The notes below the pieces were generated by a model. It saw only the letters and a list, made by a program, of their open reading frames with translations. It was not told the origin of the DNA and did no database searches. DNA of 64,000 bases from JBFMAI01 sp040755725 (GTDB lineage: Bacteria > Planctomycetota > Phycisphaerae > UBA1845 > Fen-1342). This document shows positions 9,407 through 18,383 of this stretch, in pieces (position 1 is the first letter of the stretch; every line of letters starts with the position of its first letter). A program made the position numbers and the translations under genes. Location of the stretch: the NCBI GenBank assembly GCA_040755725.1, contig JBFMAI010000032.1, positions 132,571 through 196,570 of the forward strand, given 5' to 3'.

Positions 9407-9421
9407 GGGCGCGAAGCGCCC
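9407..9421 (+). terminator. Short GC hairpin after the peptidase gene
   Basis: GGGCGC and GCGCCC flank a GAA loop, a 6-bp stem starting 16 bases after the stop codon. There is no T-tract, so it is at best a weak or Rho-dependent terminator. Confidence 0.3.
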
Positions 9422-9425
9422 ATCA

Positions 9426-9487
9426 GTACCCCGCACGCTCGCGCGGCGCCAGACGGACCGCCACTCGCGTGGCGGGTTCTGTTGATG
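9426..9487 (+). repeat. Dispersed palindromic repeat, family C copy 1
   Basis: This copy has the family C core CTCGCGTGGCGGGTTCTG. It contains the perfect hairpin CCGCCAC-TCGC-GTGGCGG, preceded by a CCCCGCAC half-arm. It lies between the convergent peptidase and pseudopilin genes. Related copies are at 12225-12287, 17719-17765 and 63644-63697. Confidence 0.7.
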
Positions 9488-9563
9488 GTCTTGCGCCCTC
9501 AGTTCCCCTACCCCGCCCACCCTCCTCGGCCCTCCCGGCCCCAGCGCCACGCCTGTTGTCCGG

Positions 9564-10532
9564 TCACCAACCGGACAGCGGCACGATGTTGCGATACTGA
9601 TAGTCCGGGTCGCGTGGGTCGTTCCACCACGCCTGGGGATCGCCGGGCGCGTTTCCGGACGCGGTCTTCCACCCCAACCCGCGGCTGCCTTTGGTCGTAT
9701 CCGTGTAGGTGTAACTGGCGTGTCCGTCGAGGAACAGGAAGTTGTGCCGATTGGGCTCGCGGTGCCAGCCGCGCCGCGGAACACGGTTCCACTGCGATGA
9801 GTCAAACGGGTCCTCGAAGAGGATGACGAACTCCGCCGAGTACCGCATCATCTGCATTCGCAGGAACGCGTTGGCCCGTTGCAGCCAGCGGGGCGGTGAG
9901 TCGTTGGTGAAGCAGTCCTTGGCCCAAAACCTCGCGAAGTGGTAGTTGCACGTGTAACTGCTGCCCGTGAAGCGGTAGTTGGAGTCCGAGGTCTCATACC
10001 CCGCCGCCTGCCGCATCCAGAACCCGCCCGTGTCCGAGGGGCATTCGAACACCGGCACCTTGCGGACGATCTCGAACAGCGGGTCCTCCGGCGGCACGTC
10101 GTAGTCCGGCAGGTCGGGGTACAGGTACGCATTGAATGGCCGGCCCGCCGGCGTGTCGCGGTACATCGCATAAAAATAGCCCCACCACTCGCCGGCCAGT
10201 TCCGGGTAGCGCCGGCCCGGGTGGCCCCCGTAGTAGAAGCCGTGCATGGCCGCCTGGTTGCGCTTCTCGAACGGGAACCAGTCGGTGGTCTCGTTGAAGT
10301 AGGAGCGCATGGCCAGGCCGATTTGCCGCAGGTTGGACAGGCACTTGGCCTTCTTGCCCTGCTCGCGGGCCCGGGACAGCGCCGGCAGCAGAATGGCCAT
10401 CAGCGTGCCGATGATGGCGATGACGACCAGCAGTTCGATGAGCGTGAACCCCCGGCCGCCCCGCCACCCCCCGGCCGAAGCATGGTGGGTCACCGTGGGC
10501 ATCGCCAACTCGGCACAAGTCGCCGGCGTCAT
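9564..10532 (-). CDS. Prepilin-type N-terminal methylation domain protein (pseudopilin)
   Basis: This 322-residue protein carries a type IV prepilin/type II secretion pseudopilin signal. After a 28-residue basic leader comes [21 protein letters not shown], with the conserved Glu at position +5. The hydrophobic helix leads into [20 protein letters not shown], typical of planctomycete pseudopilins. The C-terminal half has the display motif [15 protein letters not shown], matching the H-x9-DG pattern. It would be cleaved by a prepilin peptidase and placed in an inner-membrane pseudopilus or surface fibre. Two starts are possible (10532, or ATG at 10502); neither has a strong ribosome site. It stands alone, as such genes often do in this phylum. 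A second pseudopilin lies at 16777-17643. Confidence 0.88.
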   Translation of the reverse strand: MTPATCAELAMPTVTHHASAGGWRGGRGFTLIELLVVIAIIGTLMAILLPALSRAREQGKKAKCLSNLRQIGLAMRSYFNETTDWFPFEKRNQAAMHGFYYGGHPGRRYPELAGEWWGYFYAMYRDTPAGRPFNAYLYPDLPDYDVPPEDPLFEIVRKVPVFECPSDTGGFWMRQAAGYETSDSNYRFTGSSYTCNYHFARFWAKDCFTNDSPPRWLQRANAFLRMQMMRYSAEFVILFEDPFDSSQWNRVPRRGWHREPNRHNFLFLDGHASYTYTDTTKGSRGLGWKTASGNAPGDPQAWWNDPRDPDYQYRNIVPLSGW

Positions 10533-11001
10533 GCCGTCCGCCCGACGGGCAGCGATCCTTGCGGGCCCGTCTCGACAGACGACCGGCCTCCATATCTATC
10601 ATACCACACGTCACGTCGATGCACCCGGGCGGCGCGCTGCCCCGAACGCAGTGGGGTCGCCGGGGTCGCCGCCGAAAGTCGGAGCGCGTCCGGCGTACGG
10701 CGTGCGAGCGTCGGCGGGGCGACAGGCCGCGCAGGGGTGCGGTCCCTGCGCGACGTAGCATCGTTCACGTCTCACGGCCGGTACAGAGCCCGGTCGCCAG
10801 GGGCGACTCGCTGTGGCGAGCCGCTACGCGATGCACGGCCGGTGCGGAGCCCGGCCGCTACACACCGGCGAGACGCCGGCGAGACGCCGGTGCCACCCCA
10901 AGAACGGGAGCCGTCGGCACCTCCGTTTGAATTGTGCCTTCCTCGTTTTGCGTTCCGCAGTTGGCCCCATGCCCTGCGCACTTTGCCCTCGTCGCGCCCC
11001 G
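10533..11001. other. Intergenic region rich in short GC repeats
   Basis: This gap of about 470 bases lies between the pseudopilin and MoxR genes. It holds two diverged direct copies, 10773-10798 and 10834-10859, sharing CACGGCCGGT...GAGCCCGG. An 11-base unit CGGCGAGACGC then appears twice in tandem near 10865-10890. No gene with plausible codon use or a ribosome site was found. Confidence 0.5.
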
Positions 11002-12018
<1,017 letters not shown>

Positions 12019-12224
12019 GATCGGTCCTCCACGGCCACATCGTGTCCCCCCGCGCGGCCCGGCGGGGTCCACCAGCGATGCCGCGGAGATTCTACCGGCT
12101 CCGCGGCGGCGTGCTCAGTCGTCAGCGCGGCCGAAAACGGTGCCGGCTCGCGCCGCGCACTCTGAGCACCACCGCCCAACCGCGCGCGGTCACCAGCTTC
12201 GACTTTCGCACTCCCAGCGCCCCT

Positions 12225-12287
12225 CAGAACCCCGCACACCAGTGCGGGGGGAGGCGTCCCGTCACTCGCGTGGCGGGTTGGGTTGAC
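12225..12287 (+). repeat. Dispersed palindromic repeat, family C copy 2
   Basis: This copy contains two hairpins: CCCCGCAC...GTGCGGGG, and CCCGTCAC-TCGC-GTGGCGGG. Its right half is read on the minus strand as the last residues and stop codon of the NTPase gene (stop at 12262-12264). Confidence 0.75.
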
Positions 12288-12837
12288 AGGTCCCAGCCTC
12301 CGGCGACTCCAACTGCCTGGGCCCAAGGGGGGCGAGGATTCTCGCGACGCCCGTGTCCACTCCGTCGCGGAGATCGAGCCGCCGCTCGGGCGGCACGCCC
12401 CAGCGGGCGGCGACCTCGGCGGCCAAGTCGGGGCGGACGGCGAACACCGTGCCCCCGGGAAGAGCAGCGAGCGCGTCGAGAGCGGCGGCCCACCCGCCGC
12501 CGGCCAACTCCAACGGCCCCACTTCGTCCACGATGACCAGGTGCGGTGCATCGGCAATCGCCCGGGCCAGCGCCGCCCGCCCGAGTCGCAACCCGCCGGC
12601 GAGAAAGTGGAAGCGGCCCGCGTGTTCAACGCCGGGCCCGCGATGGTCGGCGAGGCGGGTGGTGGCGCCGGTGGCCAGATCAACAACATCGTATCCGAGA
12701 CACTGGTCGCCTTCGTGGACCGCCGGCGCCAGGACGCCACCGATCGTCAAGCCCCGGGCGCGCGCCGCCGCGGCCAGGGTCCGGCAGGCCGAGGTCTTGC
12801 CGGCGTGTCGGTCGCCGATGAGCAGGAACAGGCTCAT
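12262..12837 (-). CDS. P-loop NTPase next to ECF transporter (THEP1-like)
   Basis: This 191-residue protein has an N-terminal Walker A (LLIGDRHAGKTSACRTLA) and Walker B (HLVIVDEVGPLEL). The VDEVGPLEL signature is typical of the NTPase_1/THEP1 family of small nucleoside triphosphatases, whose cellular substrate is mostly unknown. ATG at 12837 lies 17 bases after the stop of the T-component gene, with GGGAG upstream, so it is the last gene of the ykoEDC-like operon. The last ~8 residues (GTCQPNPPRE) are coded by dispersed repeat C, suggesting that the original C-terminus was replaced or extended by repeat insertion. Confidence 0.75.
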   Translation of the reverse strand: MSLFLLIGDRHAGKTSACRTLAAAARARGLTIGGVLAPAVHEGDQCLGYDVVDLATGATTRLADHRGPGVEHAGRFHFLAGGLRLGRAALARAIADAPHLVIVDEVGPLELAGGGWAAALDALAALPGGTVFAVRPDLAAEVAARWGVPPERRLDLRDGVDTGVARILAPLGPRQLESPEAGTCQPNPPRE

Positions 12838-12854
12838 GCCGTGGTTCTCCCAAC

Positions 12855-13601
12855 TCACCCGCCGTGGCGGGCCAGCCACTCCGCGGCGGCGATGAACATG
12901 ACCAGCAACGCGGCGGCGACGACATCGCCGAACGTCCGGCGCACCTCACGCCGGAATGTCCGTCGGGGGTGCAGCCCGAACCCGCGCCCCTCCATCGCCA
13001 GGGACAAAGCGTGTGCGGTACGCAAGGCCGACACCAGCAGCGGCAGCAGCCACCGCCGCAGAAGCAACCACCACCGACGGGGCCCGCGCGCGTCGTACGG
13101 CATACCGCGCACAAGTTGGGCACGATAGACGTGGTGGGCCTCGACGCGAAGCACCGGCACCAGCCGCAGGGCGGTCACCAAGGCGAAGCCCCACCGAACA
13201 GGCAGACCCGCTTTCATCAACGCCTGGGCCAGGGACGACGGATCGGTGGTCTTCACGAACAAGTGGCTTGCAAGAACGACAGCCAGCAGACGGCCGGTGA
13301 CCCGCAGGCCGCCCTCCAGCCCCGCCGCCGTGACGGGGCCGAGCACGACGCGACCTTCCCGGATGAAAGCAACGTGGACCGCCACGATCATTACGGCGAG
13401 TGTCAGCCACATGCGCAGACCGGGCAGCCTCCAGGGCGGGACGCTCGCGCACCAGAGCAGGACCATCACCCCGCCTGCCGTCAGCCACGGTACCGTGGCG
13501 CCCGGCGACCTAAAGACCGTCACCGTCAGGCCGATGAGCCAAACGAGCTTCACCAGCGGGTGCAGGCGGTGTACGCCGGATGTGGCGGCGATGTCTGTCA
13601 T
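12855..13601 (-). CDS. ykoC: ECF transporter T component (YkoC/CbiQ-like permease)
   Basis: This 248-residue integral membrane protein has about five hydrophobic segments (for example LTVTVFRSPGATVPWLTAGG and MWLTLAVMIVAVHVAF). The EcfT coupling signatures are ALRLVPVLRVEA followed by AQLVRGMP, and SLAMEGRGFG near the C-terminus. The T component links the substrate-binding S protein to the ATPase. Its ATG at 13601 overlaps the stop of the ATPase gene (ATGA). The name ykoC follows from the operon partners and is less certain than the family. Confidence 0.88.
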   Translation of the reverse strand: MTDIAATSGVHRLHPLVKLVWLIGLTVTVFRSPGATVPWLTAGGVMVLLWCASVPPWRLPGLRMWLTLAVMIVAVHVAFIREGRVVLGPVTAAGLEGGLRVTGRLLAVVLASHLFVKTTDPSSLAQALMKAGLPVRWGFALVTALRLVPVLRVEAHHVYRAQLVRGMPYDARGPRRWWLLLRRWLLPLLVSALRTAHALSLAMEGRGFGLHPRRTFRREVRRTFGDVVAAALLVMFIAAAEWLARHGG

Positions 13602-15106
13602 CCGGCGGCCCCCGTTTCGACATACGCCGCGTGTCCACGCGAGCGCAACAGCGCGAAGGCGTCCGGGACGGGGGCGTCCAGCTCGACGCGGCCCTGCGTC
13701 ATGAAGACGACCCGCGTGCAGCCGTGTCGGACCACACGAGGGTCGTGGGTCACGATGAGGCAGGCCCCGCGTGGCCGCGTGGGTGACCCGTTCACGATGT
13801 CGCCGATGGCCCGCAGCAGAAAGCGGGCATTTTCCCAGTCCTGTCCGGCAAACGGCTCGTCGAGCAGCAGCACCCGCGGCTTGTGGAGCAGCACCGATAT
13901 CAGATTGAGGCGGCGTTTCTGGCCCCAGCTCAGCCGGTGCGGGTGGTCGCCGCGGCGTGCCGCCAACCCGGCCGCGTCCAGCAGCGCCGCAGCCTCGCGC
14001 TCCGCGTCGCCGTCCGGTCGCCCCTGCGTCCGACACGCGAACAGCACCTCGTCCCACACCGTCTCGGCGACGAGTTGGTGGTCGGCGTTCTGGAAGACGA
14101 GGCCCACCGCGCGGGCCCGCCGCGACACCGCACGCGCTGACACGCTCAAACCGGCGACATGTATCGAGCCGGCCTGCGGCGCGACCAACCCCATCAGGCC
14201 GTGCAGCAGCGTCGTCTTGCCGGAGCCGTTCGGCCCAAGCACCGCGATGACCTCGCCCGCGCGCACTTGCAGCGAGACGTCGTCGAGAATCGGCCGGCCG
14301 TCGGCTCCCACCGTGGCGTGGGCAACGTCCACGAGGAGTTCGCCCGGAGCGTCGGCAAATGCGGGCGTCGACACCTCGCGCGGCGATGGCCCCGTCAAGC
14401 GGAGGAGTAGCGGGGCCGCTGAGTCTCCCGCCGGCTGGTCGAGCACCACGCGGCCCTCGTCGAGGCCGATCAACCGCGGCCGTAGCGGCAGGAGCTGAGC
14501 GAGCTTGTGCTCGATGATGACAACCGTCAGCCCCGTTTCCCGGGCGAGATTGGCCAGCGAACGGAACAACTCGCCCGCCGTCTGCGGGTCGAGGCTCGCG
14601 GTCGGCTCGTCGAGGACGAGCGCCGCCGGCCGGCAGGCCAGCAGCGACGCGACGGCGACGCGCTGCTGCTCGCCGCCGGAAAGGGTGGCAAGGGAACGGC
14701 CGAGCAGCGCCGCAATGGCCATCTGATCCGCGGCCACGGCGCTGCTCTGGTGGATTTCGTCGGGCGGCCGGCAGCGGTTTTCCAATCCGAATGCCAACTC
14801 ATCCGTTACGTTCAGCGTGGCGAACTGGGCCTGCGGGTTCTGTTGCACCAGGCCGATAAGTTGCGCGAGTTCCGGCAGCGGCGTCGCGGCGACGTCCCGG
14901 CGGTCGATCCGGATCGTGCCGCACGGCTGGCCCCCCTGCCGGCCGATGAGCAGTCCGCACATCGCCAGTGCGAGCGTCGTCTTGCCGGAGCCGCTGGGGC
15001 CGACGACGACCACAAACTCACCCCGCCCAATTTCCAGGGTGACATCGCGCACGGCCGGTGCTGATGCGCCGGCGTATCGCCAACCGAATTGCTCGCAGCG
15101 GATCAT
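13598..15106 (-). CDS. ykoD: ECF transporter ATPase, two ABC domains fused (YkoD-like)
   Basis: This 502-residue protein contains two complete ABC domains. Domain 1 has Walker A GPSGSGKTTLALAMCGLL, signature LSGGEQQRVAVAS and Walker B LVLDEPTASLD. Domain 2 has GPNGSGKTTLLHGLMGL, an altered signature LSWGQKRRLNLISVL and LLLDEPFAGQD. A single fused double-ABC chain is the arrangement of YkoD in the YkoEDC thiamine-precursor transporter. ATG at 15106 overlaps the stop of the S-component gene (ATGA). The frame extends further upstream only as antisense to that gene. The second signature has Trp-Gly in place of Gly-Gly. Confidence 0.92.
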   Translation of the reverse strand: MIRCEQFGWRYAGASAPAVRDVTLEIGRGEFVVVVGPSGSGKTTLALAMCGLLIGRQGGQPCGTIRIDRRDVAATPLPELAQLIGLVQQNPQAQFATLNVTDELAFGLENRCRPPDEIHQSSAVAADQMAIAALLGRSLATLSGGEQQRVAVASLLACRPAALVLDEPTASLDPQTAGELFRSLANLARETGLTVVIIEHKLAQLLPLRPRLIGLDEGRVVLDQPAGDSAAPLLLRLTGPSPREVSTPAFADAPGELLVDVAHATVGADGRPILDDVSLQVRAGEVIAVLGPNGSGKTTLLHGLMGLVAPQAGSIHVAGLSVSARAVSRRARAVGLVFQNADHQLVAETVWDEVLFACRTQGRPDGDAEREAAALLDAAGLAARRGDHPHRLSWGQKRRLNLISVLLHKPRVLLLDEPFAGQDWENARFLLRAIGDIVNGSPTRPRGACLIVTHDPRVVRHGCTRVVFMTQGRVELDAPVPDAFALLRSRGHAAYVETGAAG

Positions 15107-15675
15107 CCCGTGGTCGCCGACGCGCCCGTCACGCCGGCCCGGCCCAGCGCCCCGATCAGCCACCAACCCAACGCGCCGGCCAGGACGGCGCCGCTGGCAA
15201 ACGCGAGCAGCGCCAGCCCGACGAGCACCCACAGCACCGGACCATGTGCCGGCAGGTCGGCGACCAGTCGCAGCACCAGCAGGTTCGCCGCCGCCGCCGT
15301 GCCTCCCGCGAGCGCGTACGTGACGACGTGGTGCCGGCGGGCGAGCAAGAGCCACACGACATCCACGGCGAGGCCCGCCACGCCGCTGTAGAGCAGGACC
15401 AGCAGCCCGTGCGGATTGCCGGACAGCAGTTCCACGGCGCCTTTCAGCAGGCCCGTCAGCGTCGCCGCCCCGGGCTTGCGCACCAGGCCCACCGCCAGGA
15501 CCAGCCACAAGACGTGAATGCCAGCCAGCCACTGCAGGCCGCCGAACGTGCCGAGCGTGGCCTGCACGGCCTTGCCGATCAGGCTAACGATGCTGCCGCC
15601 CATGCCGCCGAGGGCGGCGAGCGTCGCCATGACCAGGACGTCGTGGAGTGACCACCGGGGGGACCGCGCACTCAC
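15103..15675 (-). CDS. ykoE: ECF transporter S component (YkoE-like)
   Basis: This 190-residue hydrophobic protein has about five to six membrane segments. The segments VRKPGAATLTGLLKGAVELL and GNPHGLLVLLYSGVAGLA resemble YkoE-type substrate-binding proteins of ECF transporters, which take up thiamine or its hydroxymethylpyrimidine precursor. The fused double ATPase downstream supports this. The start is GTG at 15675, with GGAG upstream. Only 27 bases separate it from the upstream gene, so there is no room for a TPP riboswitch directly before it, and none was seen. Substrate is therefore inferred from family only. Confidence 0.75.
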   Translation of the reverse strand: MSARSPRWSLHDVLVMATLAALGGMGGSIVSLIGKAVQATLGTFGGLQWLAGIHVLWLVLAVGLVRKPGAATLTGLLKGAVELLSGNPHGLLVLLYSGVAGLAVDVVWLLLARRHHVVTYALAGGTAAAANLLVLRLVADLPAHGPVLWVLVGLALLAFASGAVLAGALGWWLIGALGRAGVTGASATTG

Positions 15676-15702
15676 GCTGCCATTCTCCGGGCCGCGCGCG
15701 AC

Positions 15703-16737
15703 TCAACCGCGCCCCAGTACGCCCTGAAACGCGGCGAAATCGCGCAGATCAATGTCGCCATCGTAATCGAAGTCCATCATCAGGCAGTGCCCGACCGGCA
15801 GCACCGACGGCGGCTCGGTCCAGGCCGGCGGATCGCAGCCGGCCGGCAGCAGTTCGCATTGCGCGCCCGTCGCGCACTCCTCAAAGCGCCCGAAATCGCC
15901 GAAGTCAATAATACCGTTGCTGTTTCCATCTCCACAGATCGCCAGGTCAGGTGTTGCCAGTGTCAGCAGTTGGTAGTAATCCCAACCATCCTGGAGATAG
16001 GTGTATTGTTCCAGAACGCCTCCGACGGCACAGAAATACTGTCCGACGACCACAAAGGGGTGATATACCGCCGGCTTGGCGTCCGTGTTCATGTAGTCCG
16101 ATGCCCAGCAGTCGCCGCCGGCCGCGCGCAGGTTGTAGTTATCGACCGCCTTGCCGAGGTCGCGCTCGGTCACCTCCACGCCGCGGACAATCATGCGCAT
16201 CGACTCGAGGTACTCCGCGCGGTGGTCCACCACGTACCAGCCTTCCCCGTAGATCGGGTGGACGCCGTACATGGGGGCCGCGATGGCGGTCACGTCGATC
16301 AGGCGCGCCGGCGGCAAGGGGTGGCCGTGGCTGAGAATCTGGTAGCCGGGGTCGTACGCCGCCTGCCGTTGTAGCGTCGTGGTCCCGCGATACTCCTCGA
16401 CCAGCAGGTTCGTGAACGTTATCCAGTCTCCCACCTGGGCGTCGTTGTACATCTGGTATGGGTAGATCCAGTCCTTGACTTGGATCCCGCCCCACCCATC
16501 GGGATATGCGGGGTCCTGCACGACCAGTCGCGGCCGGGTGCCCGCGAACTTCGCCACGACGACCCCACCCGCGCAGTCCACAACTTGACCCGCGTACGCG
16601 CTGTGGCCTTCGGGATCGGTCGTGTACTGAATCTGGTAAATGGTGAGCGGTTGCGCCGCCGCCGTGGCGCTCAGTCCAACAACCACCAGCGGCCACACTG
16701 ACCCGCGTAGCGCGCAACGATTATGCCGATCGCCCAT
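15703..16737 (-). CDS. Secreted protein with dockerin-like EF-hand tail
   Basis: This 344-residue protein has a signal peptide (WPLVVVGLSATAAAQ). Its central part is rich in Tyr, Asp and Gly and may hold an OB-like domain (GQVVDCAGGVVVAKF, then VVQDPAYPDGWGGIQVKDWI). The C-terminus has two calcium-type loops, GDGNSNGIIDFGDF and DFDYDGDIDLRDFAAF. This dockerin I-like pair is widespread in planctomycete secreted proteins and often ends them. Two Cys-rich segments between the loops may form disulfides. GGAGAG precedes ATG at 16737. It lies just upstream of the ECF transporter genes on the same strand, but a functional link is not implied. Confidence 0.75.
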   Translation of the reverse strand: MGDRHNRCALRGSVWPLVVVGLSATAAAQPLTIYQIQYTTDPEGHSAYAGQVVDCAGGVVVAKFAGTRPRLVVQDPAYPDGWGGIQVKDWIYPYQMYNDAQVGDWITFTNLLVEEYRGTTTLQRQAAYDPGYQILSHGHPLPPARLIDVTAIAAPMYGVHPIYGEGWYVVDHRAEYLESMRMIVRGVEVTERDLGKAVDNYNLRAAGGDCWASDYMNTDAKPAVYHPFVVVGQYFCAVGGVLEQYTYLQDGWDYYQLLTLATPDLAICGDGNSNGIIDFGDFGRFEECATGAQCELLPAGCDPPAWTEPPSVLPVGHCLMMDFDYDGDIDLRDFAAFQGVLGRG

Positions 16738-16776
16738 TCGCCTCTCCTCGCGCGGCCGGTCGCCGCGGCAACGGCT

Positions 16777-17643
16777 TCATCGGCCCATCACGCCGGGGGC
16801 CGGATAGGGGAACCAGTCGGGATCGTTGCGCGGCGGCACTTCCAGATCGCGCGGCCACCACGGCTTCCAGACGCGCGCCTGCCATTGCACGTGACCGTCG
16901 GCGAGCAAGACGTTGCCGCCCAACTCACTCTTGCCGCGTGCGTGACGGGCCGCGAACGCCTTCGGGTAGCTCGCGGAGTACTTCCCGGCGCCGCGGTAGA
17001 CCTGCTGCGCGTCGAAGCCCTTGCTTGGGTCGAGCAATTGATCAAACAGCACGATCACCTGCGCCGGCCGCACGACCCGGTCCGTGTTCAGGAACGACGG
17101 CAGCGGATAGCCCTCCCCCCCCGGCGGCGGCCACGCGTTGCCGTCCAGCATCAGACACGAGTTCATCGCATAGCTGAAATATCCGTCCCGCTCCGGGTAG
17201 TAGTTGTACGCGCCACGCTCGGGCACCGGCCGCCCCAGCGGACATTGGTAGAACGTCGTCTCGTTCGGTCGCTCGCCGCGGGGGTAGTATCGCCACGGCG
17301 GCAGGCCCATGAGCGGCGGCAGCATGTCCACCCAGCCGAACCAGTCCGCGACGTCCTCCGGCGACACCCGTGGGTCGTTCAGGTCGCGCGGGCCACGGTC
17401 CAGCCCGTCGCAGTGCGGCCAGATCGAGCGGTTTTCGGCCGCGTAGCACGCCAGCGCCAACCCCCACTGCTTCAATCGAGCCGCGCAGCAGACCTCCTGA
17501 CTGCGCCGCCGCGCCGCCCCGAGCGACGGCGCCAGGACCGATGCCAAGACGCCGATCACCGCGACGGCGACCAGCAATTCGATCAGCGTGAACCCCACGG
17601 CCGCGACGACTCGCCGATCCGAGCGATGTGCTTTGGCAAGCAT
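16777..17643 (-). CDS. Prepilin-type N-terminal methylation domain protein (pseudopilin)
   Basis: This 288-residue protein has a short basic leader, then [21 protein letters not shown] with Glu at +5, followed by GAARRRSQEVCCAARLKQWG. The C-terminus has the planctomycete-type motif GGNVLLADGHVQW. Its role is likely in a type II secretion-like pseudopilus or extracellular fibre after prepilin-peptidase processing. ATG at 17643 is chosen over the longer frame because GAGG lies upstream and the leader length is typical. It is about 38% of a cluster-free pair with 9564-10532; the two share only the N-terminal module and the DG motif. Confidence 0.85.
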   Translation of the reverse strand: MLAKAHRSDRRVVAAVGFTLIELLVAVAVIGVLASVLAPSLGAARRRSQEVCCAARLKQWGLALACYAAENRSIWPHCDGLDRGPRDLNDPRVSPEDVADWFGWVDMLPPLMGLPPWRYYPRGERPNETTFYQCPLGRPVPERGAYNYYPERDGYFSYAMNSCLMLDGNAWPPPGGEGYPLPSFLNTDRVVRPAQVIVLFDQLLDPSKGFDAQQVYRGAGKYSASYPKAFAARHARGKSELGGNVLLADGHVQWQARVWKPWWPRDLEVPPRNDPDWFPYPAPGVMGR

Positions 17644-17948
17644 AACGCATCGCCTCAAAAAGGGCGCCGCAGCGCCTTGCCCGCGTCCCTCAGCCCCGGC
17701 CATCCCAGAACACTAATCCGAACCCCGCACGTCAGTGCGGGGCGAGGAGTCCCGCCGCTCGGGCCCCACCCCTCGCACGGTGGGTCCCTTGACCGGCTAC
17801 TCAACAATCCTACCGTCACGTCCGGAATCGCGCCAAGGCTACCCGCGCGGATTTTCCCGGACCACCGCAAAAGTTGACGCCGACCGGGTTGCGAGCGATC
17901 CTGCACCGGTCGAGGTTCGGCGGAATCTCTCCCGTCGCGGAGTGCTCC
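17644..17948. other. Divergent intergenic region with repeat C
   Basis: This gap of about 305 bases separates the pseudopilin (-) from the ModE-type regulator (+). Apart from family C copy 3 (17719-17765), nothing recognisable was seen; no clear promoter pair could be picked out. Confidence 0.45.
17719..17765 (+). repeat. Dispersed palindromic repeat, family C copy 3
   Basis: This is the left half of the family: CCCCGCAC-GTCA-GTGCGGGG, a perfect 8-bp stem, followed by AGGAGTCCCGCCGCTCG. The right-hand arm (GTGGCGGGTT) is missing or diverged. Confidence 0.65.
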
Positions 17949-18383
17949 GTGCCCCGTAGGAAGCCCCAGAGGAAGCCCAACCGTCGGCCAGCCGCCTCGA
18001 ACGGCCGCGGCGAGTGGCAGCCTGGTCTGCGGTTGTGGATCGAGGTTCCCGGTCACGGCAGCGTGGGCCCCGGCAAGCTGCGCCTGCTCGCCGCCATCGC
18101 CGCCACACGCTCGCTGTCGGCCGCCGCCCGGCGACTGCGCATGAGTTACCGCCTGGCCTGGGAGCACCTGCGCCAGATCGAACAGCGCACCGGGTTGCGC
18201 GTCGTGACGCCCCAGCGCGGAGGCACCGGCGGCGGCGGGACGGACCTCACCCCGGCCGGCCAGGCCCTGCTGGCGGCCTACGAGGCGTTCCGACGGGATG
18301 TGGAAACGGGCACCGCCGAGGCGTTTCAGCGGCATTTTGGTCAAATTGGCGGAACCTGGCCATGCGAATCACCCTGTCCGTAA
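17949..18383 (+). CDS. ModE N-terminal-type winged-helix regulator
   Basis: This 144-residue protein has the ModE/LysR-like DNA-binding module. GKLRLLAAIAATRSLSAAAR is followed by RMSYRLAWEHLRQIEQRTG, then the wing segment RGGTGGGGTDLTPAGQALL, which is characteristic of ModE rather than LysR. There is no molybdate-binding (MOP) domain, so it is a short form. GTG at 17949 with GGAG upstream is preferred; an ATG upstream has no ribosome site. Its end overlaps the next gene by 22 bases. The two genes that follow are a multiheme cytochrome and MobA, which fits molybdenum-linked regulation. Confidence 0.8.
   Translation: MPRRKPQRKPNRRPAASNGRGEWQPGLRLWIEVPGHGSVGPGKLRLLAAIAATRSLSAAARRLRMSYRLAWEHLRQIEQRTGLRVVTPQRGGTGGGGTDLTPAGQALLAAYEAFRRDVETGTAEAFQRHFGQIGGTWPCESPCP

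Noticed and set aside
10861..10895. Tandem CGGCGAGACGC units as a possible CRISPR
   Set aside because: Only two units, no spacers of regular length, no cas genes.
15676..15702. TPP riboswitch before the ykoE-like gene
   Set aside because: Only 27 bases separate the genes and none of the conserved TPP aptamer words are present; nothing similar was seen upstream of the preceding gene.
16723..17877. 384-codon plus-strand open frame
   Set aside because: Antisense to the pseudopilin; the product lacks domains and has Arg/His/Val-rich composition typical of shadow frames.
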